DNA of 10,280 nucleotides from CAZYME01 sp964648115 (GTDB lineage Bacteria > Pseudomonadota > Gammaproteobacteria > Legionellales > Legionellaceae), in the NCBI GenBank assembly GCA_964648115.1, contig CAZYME010000044.1:1-10280 (forward strand), written 5' to 3'. The notes under the pieces are model-generated. The model was not told where the DNA came from and did not search any database. It saw only the letters and a program-made list of their open reading frames with translations. This document shows, piece by piece, positions 1-6,957 of the stretch. Both the position numbers and the translations under genes were made by a program. Each line of letters opens with the position of its first letter. Position 1 is the first letter of the stretch.

Positions 1-128
1 TCCTTATTTTAGTTAAATCATCTGTCCAAACACTCTCAAAGCTTGAAAGCAAGATTAATTGTACATGAAGGATAATTGATACGCTAGTTAGAGTTAACGC
101 TGTTTATTAAATAGAATTTACCGAATAC
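1..128. other. Non-coding stretch downstream of lpxB
   Basis: AT-rich sequence between the window edge and the lpxB stop codon. I see no open reading frame with protein-like composition, no tRNA and no hairpin followed by a T-run that would make a convincing terminator for the lpxB transcript. The neighbouring gene to the left lies outside the window. Confidence 0.4.
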
Positions 129-1274
129 CTAATTTGCTAGCAGTTTATCGATAACGGTATTAATCGTATGATCAGCCTCTTGAGCTGATAAAGACAGTCT
201 GATTCCTTTGAGGCGCTTTTGCATACGCTGATAGACCTCAGGGTCTTCTAACAAATCAGTAACAATCCGCGTTAATTCAAGGGAATTGCAATCATATTGT
301 AACAGCTCAGGTACCACCATTTCATTTTGCAATAAATTGCACAATCCTAAATATTTTACTTTGATAAACTTGGCTGCGGCCATGTAAGTCAACAGAGAGG
401 CTTTGTAAATGATGCACATTGGCTTTTCAAGCAATGCGCACTCAAGTGATGCAGTGCCTGAGGCCACAACAACACAGTCACTACAAGCAACTGTTTCAAT
501 AGCTCTACCCTCAATCAAGGTATAAGGGATGGTTGTATCTGCAAAATAGGCCTTTATTAAAGCTGGCTTGAGCGTCCCCGCCACAGGAATAACAAAATGT
601 AAATCTTTGTATCGGGAAGATAATTCCTTAGCAGTATCTCTCATTACAGGCATATGCCGCTCAATTTCATGTGCTCTGCTTCCAGGAAGCAGGGCAATTA
701 TCCTTTTATTCAGAGGCAACCCCAATTGCTCTTGGGTTGCTTTAATATCAGAACACAGGCTAACTTTCTCAACCAATGGATGCCCAACAAATGCAACCGG
801 CACACCAGCTTGTTCATACAATTTTTTTTCAAAAGGAAAAATGACGGCCATTTGGTCGACGCATTCCTTAATCAATTTTATACGGCCTGCTTTCCATGCC
901 CAAATTTGTGGACTAATGTAGTAAAGAACACGAATACCAAGGGTACGTTTTGCAAACTTTGCCAAACGCAGGTTAAAACCAGGGCAGTCCACCAAAATAA
1001 GCAAATCTGGTTTGGATTCTTTTAAATGAGCCTTAATATTGAGAAAAACTTTACGCAGAACACGTATATTGCGAATTACTTCCGAGATACCTGTGACACC
1101 AAAACGAGCAAGGTTATCAACTAGATGGACGCCAGCATTTTCCATATGCTGACCACCAATCCCACTCATCTGTAAATTGGGGTAAGTTGTCTTTAAATGC
1201 TGAACAAAAGCGGCAGCATGTTGGTCTCCAGACTCTTCGCCTGCAACGATGACAACATGTTTAGTTTGTTGCAT
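129..1274 (-). CDS. lpxB: Lipid-A-disaccharide synthase
   Basis: LpxB is a family GT19 glycosyltransferase of the inner-membrane face. It joins a UDP-activated 2,3-diacyl sugar to the 2,3-diacyl sugar 1-phosphate (lipid X type) to give the beta-1,6 disaccharide of lipid A. The 381-residue length is normal for the family. Visible motifs are GEESGD at residues 12-17, GIGGQHM near 38, the DCPGFN segment at 96-101 carrying the conserved Asp, PQIWAWK at 122-128, LLPGSR at 195-200 followed by HEIER, and SGTASLEC at 272-279 in the donor-binding C-terminal half. The ATG lies inside the end of the upstream sugar dehydrogenase gene (14-base overlap), so the two are surely co-transcribed and probably translationally coupled; no strong Shine-Dalgarno is visible. 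If the upstream gene is GnnA, this LpxB should accept amide-linked 3-acyl sugars. Identification is firm; substrate preference is inferred. Confidence 0.96.
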   Translation of the reverse strand: MQQTKHVVIVAGEESGDQHAAAFVQHLKTTYPNLQMSGIGGQHMENAGVHLVDNLARFGVTGISEVIRNIRVLRKVFLNIKAHLKESKPDLLILVDCPGFNLRLAKFAKRTLGIRVLYYISPQIWAWKAGRIKLIKECVDQMAVIFPFEKKLYEQAGVPVAFVGHPLVEKVSLCSDIKATQEQLGLPLNKRIIALLPGSRAHEIERHMPVMRDTAKELSSRYKDLHFVIPVAGTLKPALIKAYFADTTIPYTLIEGRAIETVACSDCVVVASGTASLECALLEKPMCIIYKASLLTYMAAAKFIKVKYLGLCNLLQNEMVVPELLQYDCNSLELTRIVTDLLEDPEVYQRMQKRLKGIRLSLSAQEADHTINTVIDKLLAN

Positions 1275-2223
1275 GTCTAACTATCAGATGATTATCAATC
1301 AGTGACGTGATTTTTTCAGCTGTAGCCAATGCGGCGCATCCCTCTTCCCCAGTGACCAATGGCGTGCTGTCTTCCTCAATGCATTTAATAAACGCTTTAA
1401 TTTCTTCCAACAAAGCATCTCCTTTTTCAAACACTGACTCATGCCGGGTAATTTCAGGAATACCAGGAAACATTTCACCTTCTCCTTTTTGGAAAACGGC
1501 AAATTGCTTGTTATGGTAATCAATTGATATGTAGGTATCTGCTTGAAATATTCGTGTTTTGCGTTCTGTTTTAAAACTAATACGACTCGCTGTAACATTA
1601 GCTACGCAATGGTTTTCGAAGGTAATACGCGCATTTGCAATATCAATCGATTTTGACAAAACCGGCGCTCCTTGCGCATCAATATGCTTTATGGGGCTAT
1701 GAACAATTGTTTGAATAATATCGATATCGTGAATCATCAGATCAAGAATAACATTAACATCTGCACCACGAGGATTAAACGGCGCCAGACGATGAGACTC
1801 AATAAACAAAGGTTTTTCAAGATGTGCATCAAGGGCAAGTCGGGCGGAGTTGAACCGTTCCAAATGGCCGACTTGTAGCTTAGCTTTGTTAGCGGCTGCT
1901 ATCAAAATCAGCTCCTCAGCTTGAGCGACCGATTCCGTGATTGGTTTTTCTATAAGGACATGGATTCCTTGTGCAAGACAATCGCGAGCAATAGCATAAT
2001 GGGCCTTGGTTGTTGCAGCGATGCTAACCGCATCTACCTTACCGAATAAGTCCCGATAATTAAAACAAGCAGAAACCCCGAGCTCTTTTGCAACGGCTTC
2101 ACACACGCTTTCATTAAGATCACAGACGGCAACAAGCTCAACATTATCCAATAACTGGTATTTTTGCGCATGAAAACGACCAAGATAGCCTACACCAATA
2201 ACCGCACATTTAATTTTAGACAT
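1261..2223 (-). CDS. gnnA: Gfo/Idh/MocA-family sugar dehydrogenase, probable UDP-GlcNAc 3-dehydrogenase
   Basis: The 320-residue protein has a Rossmann nucleotide-binding start (AVIGVGYLGRFHA, GxGxxG at residues 10-15), the EKP signature of the Gfo/Idh/MocA family at 92-94, and the MIHDIDI segment at 163-169 supplying the usual catalytic Asp/His region. The family oxidises sugars with NAD(P). The specific call rests on context. The gene overlaps lpxB by 14 bases, and in Acidithiobacillus ferrooxidans gnnA and gnnB lie between lpxA and lpxB. There GnnA oxidises the 3-position of UDP-GlcNAc and the aminotransferase GnnB turns the ketone into an amine. Legionella lipid A contains this diamino sugar. 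GnnB is not in the window. The ATG is about 28 bases after a likely transcription start (TATAAT box at 2259-2264), and no clear Shine-Dalgarno is seen. Family assignment is certain; the GnnA role is a good inference, the alternative being another sugar dehydrogenase. Confidence 0.8.
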   Translation of the reverse strand: MSKIKCAVIGVGYLGRFHAQKYQLLDNVELVAVCDLNESVCEAVAKELGVSACFNYRDLFGKVDAVSIAATTKAHYAIARDCLAQGIHVLIEKPITESVAQAEELILIAAANKAKLQVGHLERFNSARLALDAHLEKPLFIESHRLAPFNPRGADVNVILDLMIHDIDIIQTIVHSPIKHIDAQGAPVLSKSIDIANARITFENHCVANVTASRISFKTERKTRIFQADTYISIDYHNKQFAVFQKGEGEMFPGIPEITRHESVFEKGDALLEEIKAFIKCIEEDSTPLVTGEEGCAALATAEKITSLIDNHLIVRHATN

Positions 2224-2258
2224 ATAGAAAACTGGTAATAATTTGTGCGCATTATTGC

Positions 2259-2264
2259 ATTATA
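2259..2264 (-). promoter_or_regulatory. Probable -10 box of the gnnA-lpxB operon
   Basis: A perfect TATAAT on the minus strand lies 35 bases upstream of the gnnA ATG. It predicts a short leader of just under 30 bases. No good -35 hexamer is found at 16-18 bases spacing (CTACTT at 17), so the promoter may depend on an activator or be weak. Confidence 0.35.
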
Positions 2265-2291
2265 TCTGTTTTTTATCAATTAAGTAGCAAG

Positions 2292-2338
2292 ATCAATGTA
2301 GCGTGAATGGAACAGCAGTATGAACCCGCCACATTGAT
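2292..2338. repeat. 12-bp inverted repeat between orphan gene and gnnA promoter
   Basis: Left arm ATCAATGTAGCG (2292-2303) pairs with right arm CGCCACATTGAT (2327-2338), 11 of 12 positions matching and separated by 23 bases. In minus-strand RNA the odd pair becomes a G-U wobble, so all 12 can pair. It starts two bases after the stop codon of the orphan gene. A five-T run follows only in the plus direction, so it is not a textbook minus-strand terminator. It may be an attenuated terminator, an mRNA 3' end stabiliser or an operator just upstream of the gnnA promoter. Confidence 0.45.
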
Positions 2339-2340
2339 TT

Positions 2341-3276
2341 TTAATCACAAAGCAGGGCGGTATGACCCGTTGTGTCTATCTTGCAGCTTTGTAAATATTC
2401 TTGAGTACTCATACCAAGAATATCCTTTTGCATTTTATTGGGGTCATGAAAAAACGCAGCTGATAGGGATGCCTCAATTTGCCATGTTCCTACTAACTCT
2501 AATACGCTCTTTGTATCTGTTAAACCTTCAGCAAAAACTAAACGGGGGCTTTCCATAGGCACGTTTAAATATTTCGAAAAATATAGTCCAACAACATTTT
2601 CTTGCCGCGGCATTTTAGGAGCAGGGATCACAACAAATAATCTATTTCGCTCTTCGATAGTTAGCTGATGCTGAATTTTGGCCATCTGTATATTTAGTAA
2701 ATTGATTTCACTTTTAGCTGCGTCATTCATATTTTTCATAATCAGAGGCGAAATTAAATTAAAAAAAATAGCCACTGATTGCTGTGAAAAAGCTCTATCA
2801 TCTATAGCTTTTTGTAATAGTTCATTTGTAAACGACAGAATTTGTTTTTGTCTAACCTTTTGCTCCTCTGAAAGTGGAAGACTGTCAATTGCTTTTTCAG
2901 TGTTAACAATTTCGCTTTTATATCCCCTAACATCAGCAATATTTTTTGGAAATTGGTTTATTGGGTTGAACAGTGCAAAAACAGCCAGGGTAACATGAGA
3001 TATTCCTTTTAAGTCTTGATATGCCGCAGGCACAATAGGGTACTCTCGAAGAACCTTGTGATGATAAAAGGCAAGCCTGTCTCCCCACGCTATAATCAAC
3101 GGATCCGTTCTCTGAATGTATTTATTCTTCAGCTGGCTATAAATTTGATGTGCTTTCGTATTGTGTTGCGCGACAATAGACTCGGCCTTAGACGATGAAA
3201 AAGGATAGGCTACGGAGGATGATATAGCTAAAACAGTGGTTAATTGTGCTATATATTTTGAAATTTTTTCAATCAA
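2341..3276 (-). CDS. Uncharacterised, probably exported protein
   Basis: I do not recognise this family. The longest frame begins at a GTG (3297) with no ribosome binding site. Seven codons on, a TTG (3274-3276) is preceded by AAGGG at a 6-base spacing, and this start gives 311 residues. The N-terminus then reads MIEKISKYIAQ followed by a mildly hydrophobic stretch ending in SSSVAYPF, which resembles a signal peptide. The only two cysteines lie within the last 15 residues (QSCKI and the LLCD end), consistent with a disulfide in the periplasm. The middle (about residues 130-215) is charged and mostly helical in character, with the segment SEEQKVRQKQILSF and an IQMAKIQHQL stretch. No catalytic motif, lipobox or clear transmembrane helix is seen. 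It stands alone on the minus strand between dacB and gnnA with spacers of over 100 bases, so it is probably its own transcription unit. Export is inferred; function is unknown. Confidence 0.75.
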   Translation of the reverse strand: MIEKISKYIAQLTTVLAISSSVAYPFSSSKAESIVAQHNTKAHQIYSQLKNKYIQRTDPLIIAWGDRLAFYHHKVLREYPIVPAAYQDLKGISHVTLAVFALFNPINQFPKNIADVRGYKSEIVNTEKAIDSLPLSEEQKVRQKQILSFTNELLQKAIDDRAFSQQSVAIFFNLISPLIMKNMNDAAKSEINLLNIQMAKIQHQLTIEERNRLFVVIPAPKMPRQENVVGLYFSKYLNVPMESPRLVFAEGLTDTKSVLELVGTWQIEASLSAAFFHDPNKMQKDILGMSTQEYLQSCKIDTTGHTALLCD

Positions 3277-3282
3277 TTTGAG

Positions 3283-3287
3283 CCCTT
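3283..3287 (-). promoter_or_regulatory. Ribosome binding site favouring the TTG start
   Basis: AAGGG on the minus strand lies 6 bases before the TTG at 3276. The upstream GTG at 3297 has no comparable purine run at the right distance, so this site argues for the shorter protein. Confidence 0.5.
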
Positions 3288-3381
3288 GCGTTACCACATA
3301 ATAATGACAGTCATATTTAACATGTTATTAAGACCGAGCTCAATCCCCAAGGTGGACCGTAGCTCATAAATTTGCATGTCT

Positions 3382-3480
3382 TTAATCGTTAGCCAATCCA
3401 ATTGCCCTTAAATAGGTTTGGTATTGTGAAATAATTTCATCAACTCGACGCTGGTCAATATTAAATACCCCATAGCTCAC
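3382..3480 (-). other. Small 32-codon reading frame overlapping the dacB stop
   Basis: A GTG that overlaps the dacB TGA by two bases opens a frame ending in TAA at 3382. Its product contains NIDQRRVDEIISQYQTYLRA, an amphipathic, protein-like helix, unlike typical random intergenic translation. No Shine-Dalgarno is visible, though reinitiation after dacB would not strictly need one. It could be a tiny coupled gene, the 3' remnant of an eroded gene, or chance. The adjoining sequence 3298-3381 holds nothing else I can support except a 5-bp GAGCT/AGCTC inverted repeat. Confidence 0.25.
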
Positions 3481-4865
3481 AAATGAACAATGTTGAGAAG
3501 TATCTCTTCTTCCAGGGCTTTGGCCTCACTTATTGGCTTGTTAACACCATTAATGATAATGGAGAAAATTAATGGTTTTTTATCAGCACTTATAACAAAG
3601 CCAGATAAAGAGGAAATATCATGCATGGTTCCTGTTTTTGCAAACACTATTTTATCTAGTGCTGTATTTTTCATACGCTCTTGCAATGTCCCGGATACAC
3701 CCGCTTGAGGCAAGGCCTTTAAAAAGATATCTCGCATGTTTAGATCTTGATAAAGATCTGTCAGTAGCGTAACCATCTGTTCTGGAGTAATTAAATTATA
3801 TCGCGTACCAACACCATCAGCTATTTCCAATTGAGACATATCCAGATTTGTATGTTTCGATAAAATCGTTTTAATAGCATAAGCACCTTGCTTATTTGTT
3901 CCTTCTTTGGTTAAAGCATAAGCCAATTCTTTTGTCAGGCTGCTTGCGTAAAGATTATCGGATTCCCTAAGCATATGAGTAATTAGCTTTACTAAGTCAT
4001 CGGATGTATTGCTCAATAAAGTAATAGCATCTGAAGGTACCTTGCCATTGATAATGTGCCCATTTAGTACAATATTGTTTTGATAAAGCACCTTTTTGAC
4101 AGCCTGCTTTGTCATTAAAATAGGATCAGGAACGGCAAGTTTCATCAAATTTGGTTTATCATTCTGAGCTAAACAGCCATAAAGTCTTAATGTGTTATTG
4201 GCTTTCGTTTCAATATTAAAATTACAATGATCTTTTTCCTGCTCCTTGGTAACTGTTATAACTTGATTGATAATAGTTAATGCACTGGGGGATGTTTTAG
4301 GTTTGATTTTTACTAATTTACCTATTTCTTTTGCCCCAATAAAATCATAAGCGACAGCGTTTCCATCCAATATAGCTGCCGTATCTGGCGCTGAATAATA
4401 CCAACCCATATCGTCAATAGAAGCACCACCCGGATAAAAGGGTGCCTTAAACCGAGAGGTATCTAAAATAATATTTCCTGGAATTATTTTTACATTGTTT
4501 TTTTTCAAAGAGAGTAACAAGTTAGTTAAATCAGCTTCGGTCAACGAAGGTGAGCCACTGAAAGAAATAAAATAATCCTGCTTCTTTCGCGACAGAGTAG
4601 TTAAAAACCGATAGGTCGGTTTCAATTGATAAAGTGCCGCTGCAGCAGTAAACACCTTCATACTACTAGCCGGAGACAATAATTTGTCTGGATTTTTACT
4701 ATAAATGATCTGACCTGTACTAGCGTCTTTTACAAGCACACCAACAGTGGCGTGGGGCAATTTTTGTTGGATGATGTCATCGATATTTTCCGAGAGCGTT
4801 TGAGAGTGACCAAATTGGCTGAAAAGCCCTAAACCAAGAAGTAAAATGCCGATGTAACGATGCAC
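3477..4865 (-). CDS. dacB: D-alanyl-D-alanine carboxypeptidase/endopeptidase (PBP4 type, peptidase S13)
   Basis: A low-molecular-weight penicillin-binding protein of the periplasm that trims D-Ala from peptidoglycan stem peptides and can cleave D-Ala-mDAP cross-links. All three penicilloyl-serine motifs are present, numbered from the GTG start: SSMK (Ser67, Lys70), SDN (302-304) and KTGT (410-413). The long insertion between the first two motifs is typical of the S13/PBP4 family. The frame extends up to an ATG at 4901, but that ATG lies inside a tRNA gene. The GTG at 4863-4865 has AAGGA 7 bases upstream and gives 462 residues, close to the usual size. It starts with HRYIGILLLGLGLFSQF ending GHSQ, a convincing signal peptide. 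The gene begins 22 bases after the mature tRNA 3' end, so both may share a transcript with the tRNA processed out. It is a target of beta-lactams, and a beta-lactamase gene lies about 2.6 kb away. Identification is firm; the start is likely. Confidence 0.93.
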   Translation of the reverse strand: MHRYIGILLLGLGLFSQFGHSQTLSENIDDIIQQKLPHATVGVLVKDASTGQIIYSKNPDKLLSPASSMKVFTAAAALYQLKPTYRFLTTLSRKKQDYFISFSGSPSLTEADLTNLLLSLKKNNVKIIPGNIILDTSRFKAPFYPGGASIDDMGWYYSAPDTAAILDGNAVAYDFIGAKEIGKLVKIKPKTSPSALTIINQVITVTKEQEKDHCNFNIETKANNTLRLYGCLAQNDKPNLMKLAVPDPILMTKQAVKKVLYQNNIVLNGHIINGKVPSDAITLLSNTSDDLVKLITHMLRESDNLYASSLTKELAYALTKEGTNKQGAYAIKTILSKHTNLDMSQLEIADGVGTRYNLITPEQMVTLLTDLYQDLNMRDIFLKALPQAGVSGTLQERMKNTALDKIVFAKTGTMHDISSLSGFVISADKKPLIFSIIINGVNKPISEAKALEEEILLNIVHL

Positions 4866-4872
4866 CAAAATT

Positions 4873-4877
4873 TCCTT
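4873..4877 (-). promoter_or_regulatory. Ribosome binding site deciding the dacB start
   Basis: AAGGA on the minus strand is 7 bases before the GTG at 4865, in the short gap between the tRNA end and dacB. It places initiation after the tRNA and directly before the signal peptide. Confidence 0.65.
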
Positions 4878-4886
4878 ATGATTAAC

Positions 4887-4963
4887 TGGTGTCCCAGGCA
4901 AGATTCGAACTTGCGACCTGCCCCTTAGGAGGGGGCCGCGCTATCCAGCTGCGCCACTGGGAC
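4887..4963 (-). tRNA. tRNA-Arg (anticodon CCT)
   Basis: A full cloverleaf can be drawn. The acceptor stem GTCCCAG/CTGGGAC pairs at all seven positions. The D arm has GCGC/GCGC around an AGCTGGATA loop. The anticodon stem GCCCC/GGGGC encloses the loop CTCCTAA, giving anticodon CCT, which reads AGG. The variable loop is AGGTC, and the T arm is GCAAG/CTTGC with loop TTCGAAT. Discriminator A and an encoded CCA end at 4887. AGG is a rare arginine codon in many bacteria, and such tRNA genes are frequent integration sites for islands. I find no second copy of its 3' end in the window, so nothing here shows use as an attachment site. Confidence 0.97.
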
Positions 4964-5018
4964 ATTTGGTTGATGATTTTCTTACAAAAGAGTCGCCAAG
5001 TCTACCTAAATCGAAGTA

Positions 5019-5035
5019 ATCAAATACTATTTGAT
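5019..5035. repeat. 7-bp palindrome upstream of tRNA-Arg
   Basis: ATCAAAT-ACT-ATTTGAT is a perfect dyad 56 bases upstream of the tRNA 5' end. It could be an operator for the tRNA-dacB unit. It does not match the FNR box (TTGAT-N4-ATCAA), whose half-sites face the other way. Confidence 0.3.
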
Positions 5036-5134
5036 GGAACCCCCACTTTTATTGAATGACTTTAAAATCTTCATTCTGGCTCACTTAGAAGCCTAGTTAA
5101 AGCGGCAGGGGCTATACTATTAATTGCCCCCCCA

Positions 5135-5263
5135 CCTCCCTGCCCACTGCCGTTAAGTTAAGGAAAGACTGTCGTCCCCGCGAAGGCGGGGATCCATTTC
5201 TCCGAAGGCACCTAGCCCAAGTCAGGGATGGATTCCCGCCTTCGTGAGTCAGTAGGAGGGAGG
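5135..5263. repeat. Palindromic extragenic repeat (REP/MITE-like)
   Basis: The core at 5175-5192 is a perfect hairpin, TCCCCGC-GAAG-GCGGGGA. The 19 bases at 5179-5197 recur in inverted orientation (minus-strand reading of the 5228-5250 arm) with 17 of 19 identical. The two arms are separated by about 30 bases that contain a further partial GAAGGC copy. An outer pair, CCTCCCT (5135-5141) and AGGGAGG (5257-5263), frames the element, and another pair, CGGCAG (5103-5108) and CTGCCG (5147-5152), lies on its left flank. GC content is far above the surroundings. GC-rich repeats with a CCCGC-GAAG-GCGGG core are widespread between genes in proteobacteria. It encodes no protein and presumably was mobilised in trans or spreads as a REP pair. 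Outer borders are uncertain. Confidence 0.7.
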
Positions 5264-5316
5264 CATTACAATAGAACAACAACTATTAGGTTTCATTTAA
5301 ACAGAAACAAACAGTC

Positions 5317-6945
5317 TCACATGCTAACATAATTTGGCCCACCACCACCTTCTGGAGCAGTCCATACAATATTTTGTCGCGGATCTTTTATATCGCAAGT
5401 TTTACAGTGAATGCAATTTTGACCATTGATTTGCAAGCGTGGGCCAGTTTCTTCCTCGATAATTTCGTAAACGCCAGCAGGGCAGTAGCGAACTTCTGGT
5501 GAAGCGTATTCTCGATAATTAACATCAATAGCTAAATTTTTATCGCGCAATTTTAAATGACATGGCTGGTTTTCATCATGAAATGTATTGGTTAAATACA
5601 CGGACGACAAGCGATCAAATGTTAATACCCCATCAGGCTTTGGATAATCTATTTTCTTAGCATTTATAGCAGGCTGTAAATTTAAATGATCAGCATGATT
5701 TGTCAGTGTCCAAGGTGATTTTCCTCGAGTAATGTATGTTTCAAAAGCAGCATTTGCTAATCCCGCAATTAACCCATGCCGAAACCCAGGTCGAATATTG
5801 CGTACTTTATACAGCTCCTCTGCTACCCATGACTGCTTTATGCTATCACTGTACGCCATTAACTCAAATTGACCTTGCTGATCACTTAAGATGGCAGCAA
5901 AACAAACCTCTGCGGCCAGCATGCCGGATTGCATAGACGTATGAATCCCTTTAATTTTCGATACGTTGATAAAACCTGCTGCATCGCCAATTAAAGCACC
6001 ACCAGGAAACGTTAGTTTTGGTAACGATTGCCACCCGCCTTCATTAAGAGCGCGCGCTCCATAAGCAATTCTTTCGCCACCAGACAATAAATTTCGAAGA
6101 AGAGGGTGGGTTTTAAAACGTTGCATTTCAGCAAAAGGATTTAACCATGTATTTTGATAATCTAACCCCACAACCAGGCCAAGCGCCACGCGATTATTTG
6201 ATAAATGATAAATAAACGATCCACCATAGGTATCTGAGCTAAGTGGCCAACCTACCGTATGAACAGCCAGTCCACGCTTATGCGAAGACTCGGGGATCTG
6301 CCAAATTTCCTTGATACCTAAACCATATGTTTGCGGCTCGGCATTATTTCGTAATTGAAAGCGATCCATCAAACGCTGACTAAGTTGCCCGCGGCATCCT
6401 TCAGCAAAAAGAGTTTGTGTAGCGTGCAAATGCATTCCCGGTTGAAAATTTGCTGTTTTCACACCTTCTTTATCAACTCCCAAGTCACCTGTAGCAACAC
6501 CTATCACCTCACCAGCTTCATTATATAAAATCTCAGTAGCTGCAAATCCAGGGTAAATTTCACACCCTAAACCCTCAGCTTGAGAAGCAAGAAAGCGGCA
6601 TAATTCGCCCAAACTGATAATATAATTGCCTTTATTTTTCATGGGCTTTGGAGTAGGAAGGCGGTACGCATGTTTTTGCGTTAAATAATAGAATTTATCG
6701 TGCGTCACGGGTGTATCCAGGGGAGCCTCTTGCCAGCTTTCAGGTAACAAAGCTTGTAAGCTCCTAGGTTCAAGAACCGCTCCAGAAATAATATGCGCGC
6801 CAACCTGCGCACCTTTTTCAAGAATACAAACCTGTATCGTTTTGTTCTGTTGGGCGGCTAATTGCTTGAGCTTAATTGCTGCTGATAGTCCAGAAGGCCC
6901 CGCGCCAACGATTACAACATCATATTGCATTATTTCCTGATCCAC
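5317..6945 (-). CDS. Electron transfer flavoprotein-ubiquinone oxidoreductase
   Basis: ETF-QO is a monotopic inner-membrane enzyme with FAD and one 4Fe-4S cluster. It passes electrons from reduced ETF (loaded by acyl-CoA and other dehydrogenases) to ubiquinone. Numbered from the GTG start, the FAD Rossmann motif VVIVGAGPSGLSAA begins at residue 10, and the EKGAQVGAHIISGAV segment follows as in the family. The C-terminal ferredoxin-like part carries the four cluster cysteines 488, 511, 514 and 517 (CPAGVY, CIHCKTC), followed by the family-typical end NIVWTAPEGGGGPNY. The frame is open to an ATG at 7020, but GTG at 6943-6945 has AAGGAG 6 bases upstream and yields 542 residues, the usual size, removing a 25-residue tail foreign to the family. 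No ETF subunit genes (etfA, etfB) are adjacent, so it stands alone next to a repeat-rich gap. Identification is firm. Confidence 0.96.
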   Translation of the reverse strand: MDQEIMQYDVVIVGAGPSGLSAAIKLKQLAAQQNKTIQVCILEKGAQVGAHIISGAVLEPRSLQALLPESWQEAPLDTPVTHDKFYYLTQKHAYRLPTPKPMKNKGNYIISLGELCRFLASQAEGLGCEIYPGFAATEILYNEAGEVIGVATGDLGVDKEGVKTANFQPGMHLHATQTLFAEGCRGQLSQRLMDRFQLRNNAEPQTYGLGIKEIWQIPESSHKRGLAVHTVGWPLSSDTYGGSFIYHLSNNRVALGLVVGLDYQNTWLNPFAEMQRFKTHPLLRNLLSGGERIAYGARALNEGGWQSLPKLTFPGGALIGDAAGFINVSKIKGIHTSMQSGMLAAEVCFAAILSDQQGQFELMAYSDSIKQSWVAEELYKVRNIRPGFRHGLIAGLANAAFETYITRGKSPWTLTNHADHLNLQPAINAKKIDYPKPDGVLTFDRLSSVYLTNTFHDENQPCHLKLRDKNLAIDVNYREYASPEVRYCPAGVYEIIEEETGPRLQINGQNCIHCKTCDIKDPRQNIVWTAPEGGGGPNYVSM

Positions 6946-6951
6946 AGCTAG

Positions 6952-6957
6952 CTCCTT
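6952..6957 (-). promoter_or_regulatory. Ribosome binding site deciding the ETF-QO start
   Basis: AAGGAG on the minus strand lies 6 bases before the GTG at 6945, the best Shine-Dalgarno in the window. The ATG at 7020 has none. Confidence 0.75.

Larger units (their letters stand above)
4964..5316. other. Intergenic region between tRNA-Arg and the ETF-QO gene
   Basis: About 350 bases without a gene. The part next to the tRNA must hold its promoter, read leftwards. I see only weak candidates, and a 7-bp palindrome at 5019-5035. The GC-rich part from about 5097 to 5264 is repetitive and palindromic and is described separately. The last 50 bases before the ETF-QO stop are AT-rich, with a weak GTTTC/GAAAC hairpin that lacks a T-run. 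Confidence 0.7.

Noticed and set aside
568..1025. Two overlapping plus-strand frames of 117 and 123 codons
   Set aside because: They lie wholly opposite lpxB, whose motifs are all in the minus frame. Their translations are low-complexity-like with no domain, and they lack ribosome binding sites.
1299..1598. A 99-codon minus-strand frame inside the sugar dehydrogenase
   Set aside because: It is an alternative phase of the dehydrogenase gene, which has continuous family similarity across this stretch.
2307..2558. Plus-strand frame of 83 codons
   Set aside because: It is opposite the C-terminal end of the orphan gene and the inverted repeat, and has no Shine-Dalgarno or recognisable domain.
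4866..4901. N-terminal extension of DacB to the ATG at 4901
   Set aside because: The ATG lies inside the perfect tRNA-Arg cloverleaf, and the extension would place twelve polar residues before the signal peptide.
4887..4963. tRNA-Arg as an integration site for the right-hand accessory region
   Set aside because: No duplicated tRNA 3' end is found elsewhere in the window, and the recombinase fragment is 4.7 kb away with core genes in between.
5175..5250. CRISPR repeat pair
   Set aside because: The two similar units are inverted relative to each other, there are only two, and no regular spacers or cas genes occur.
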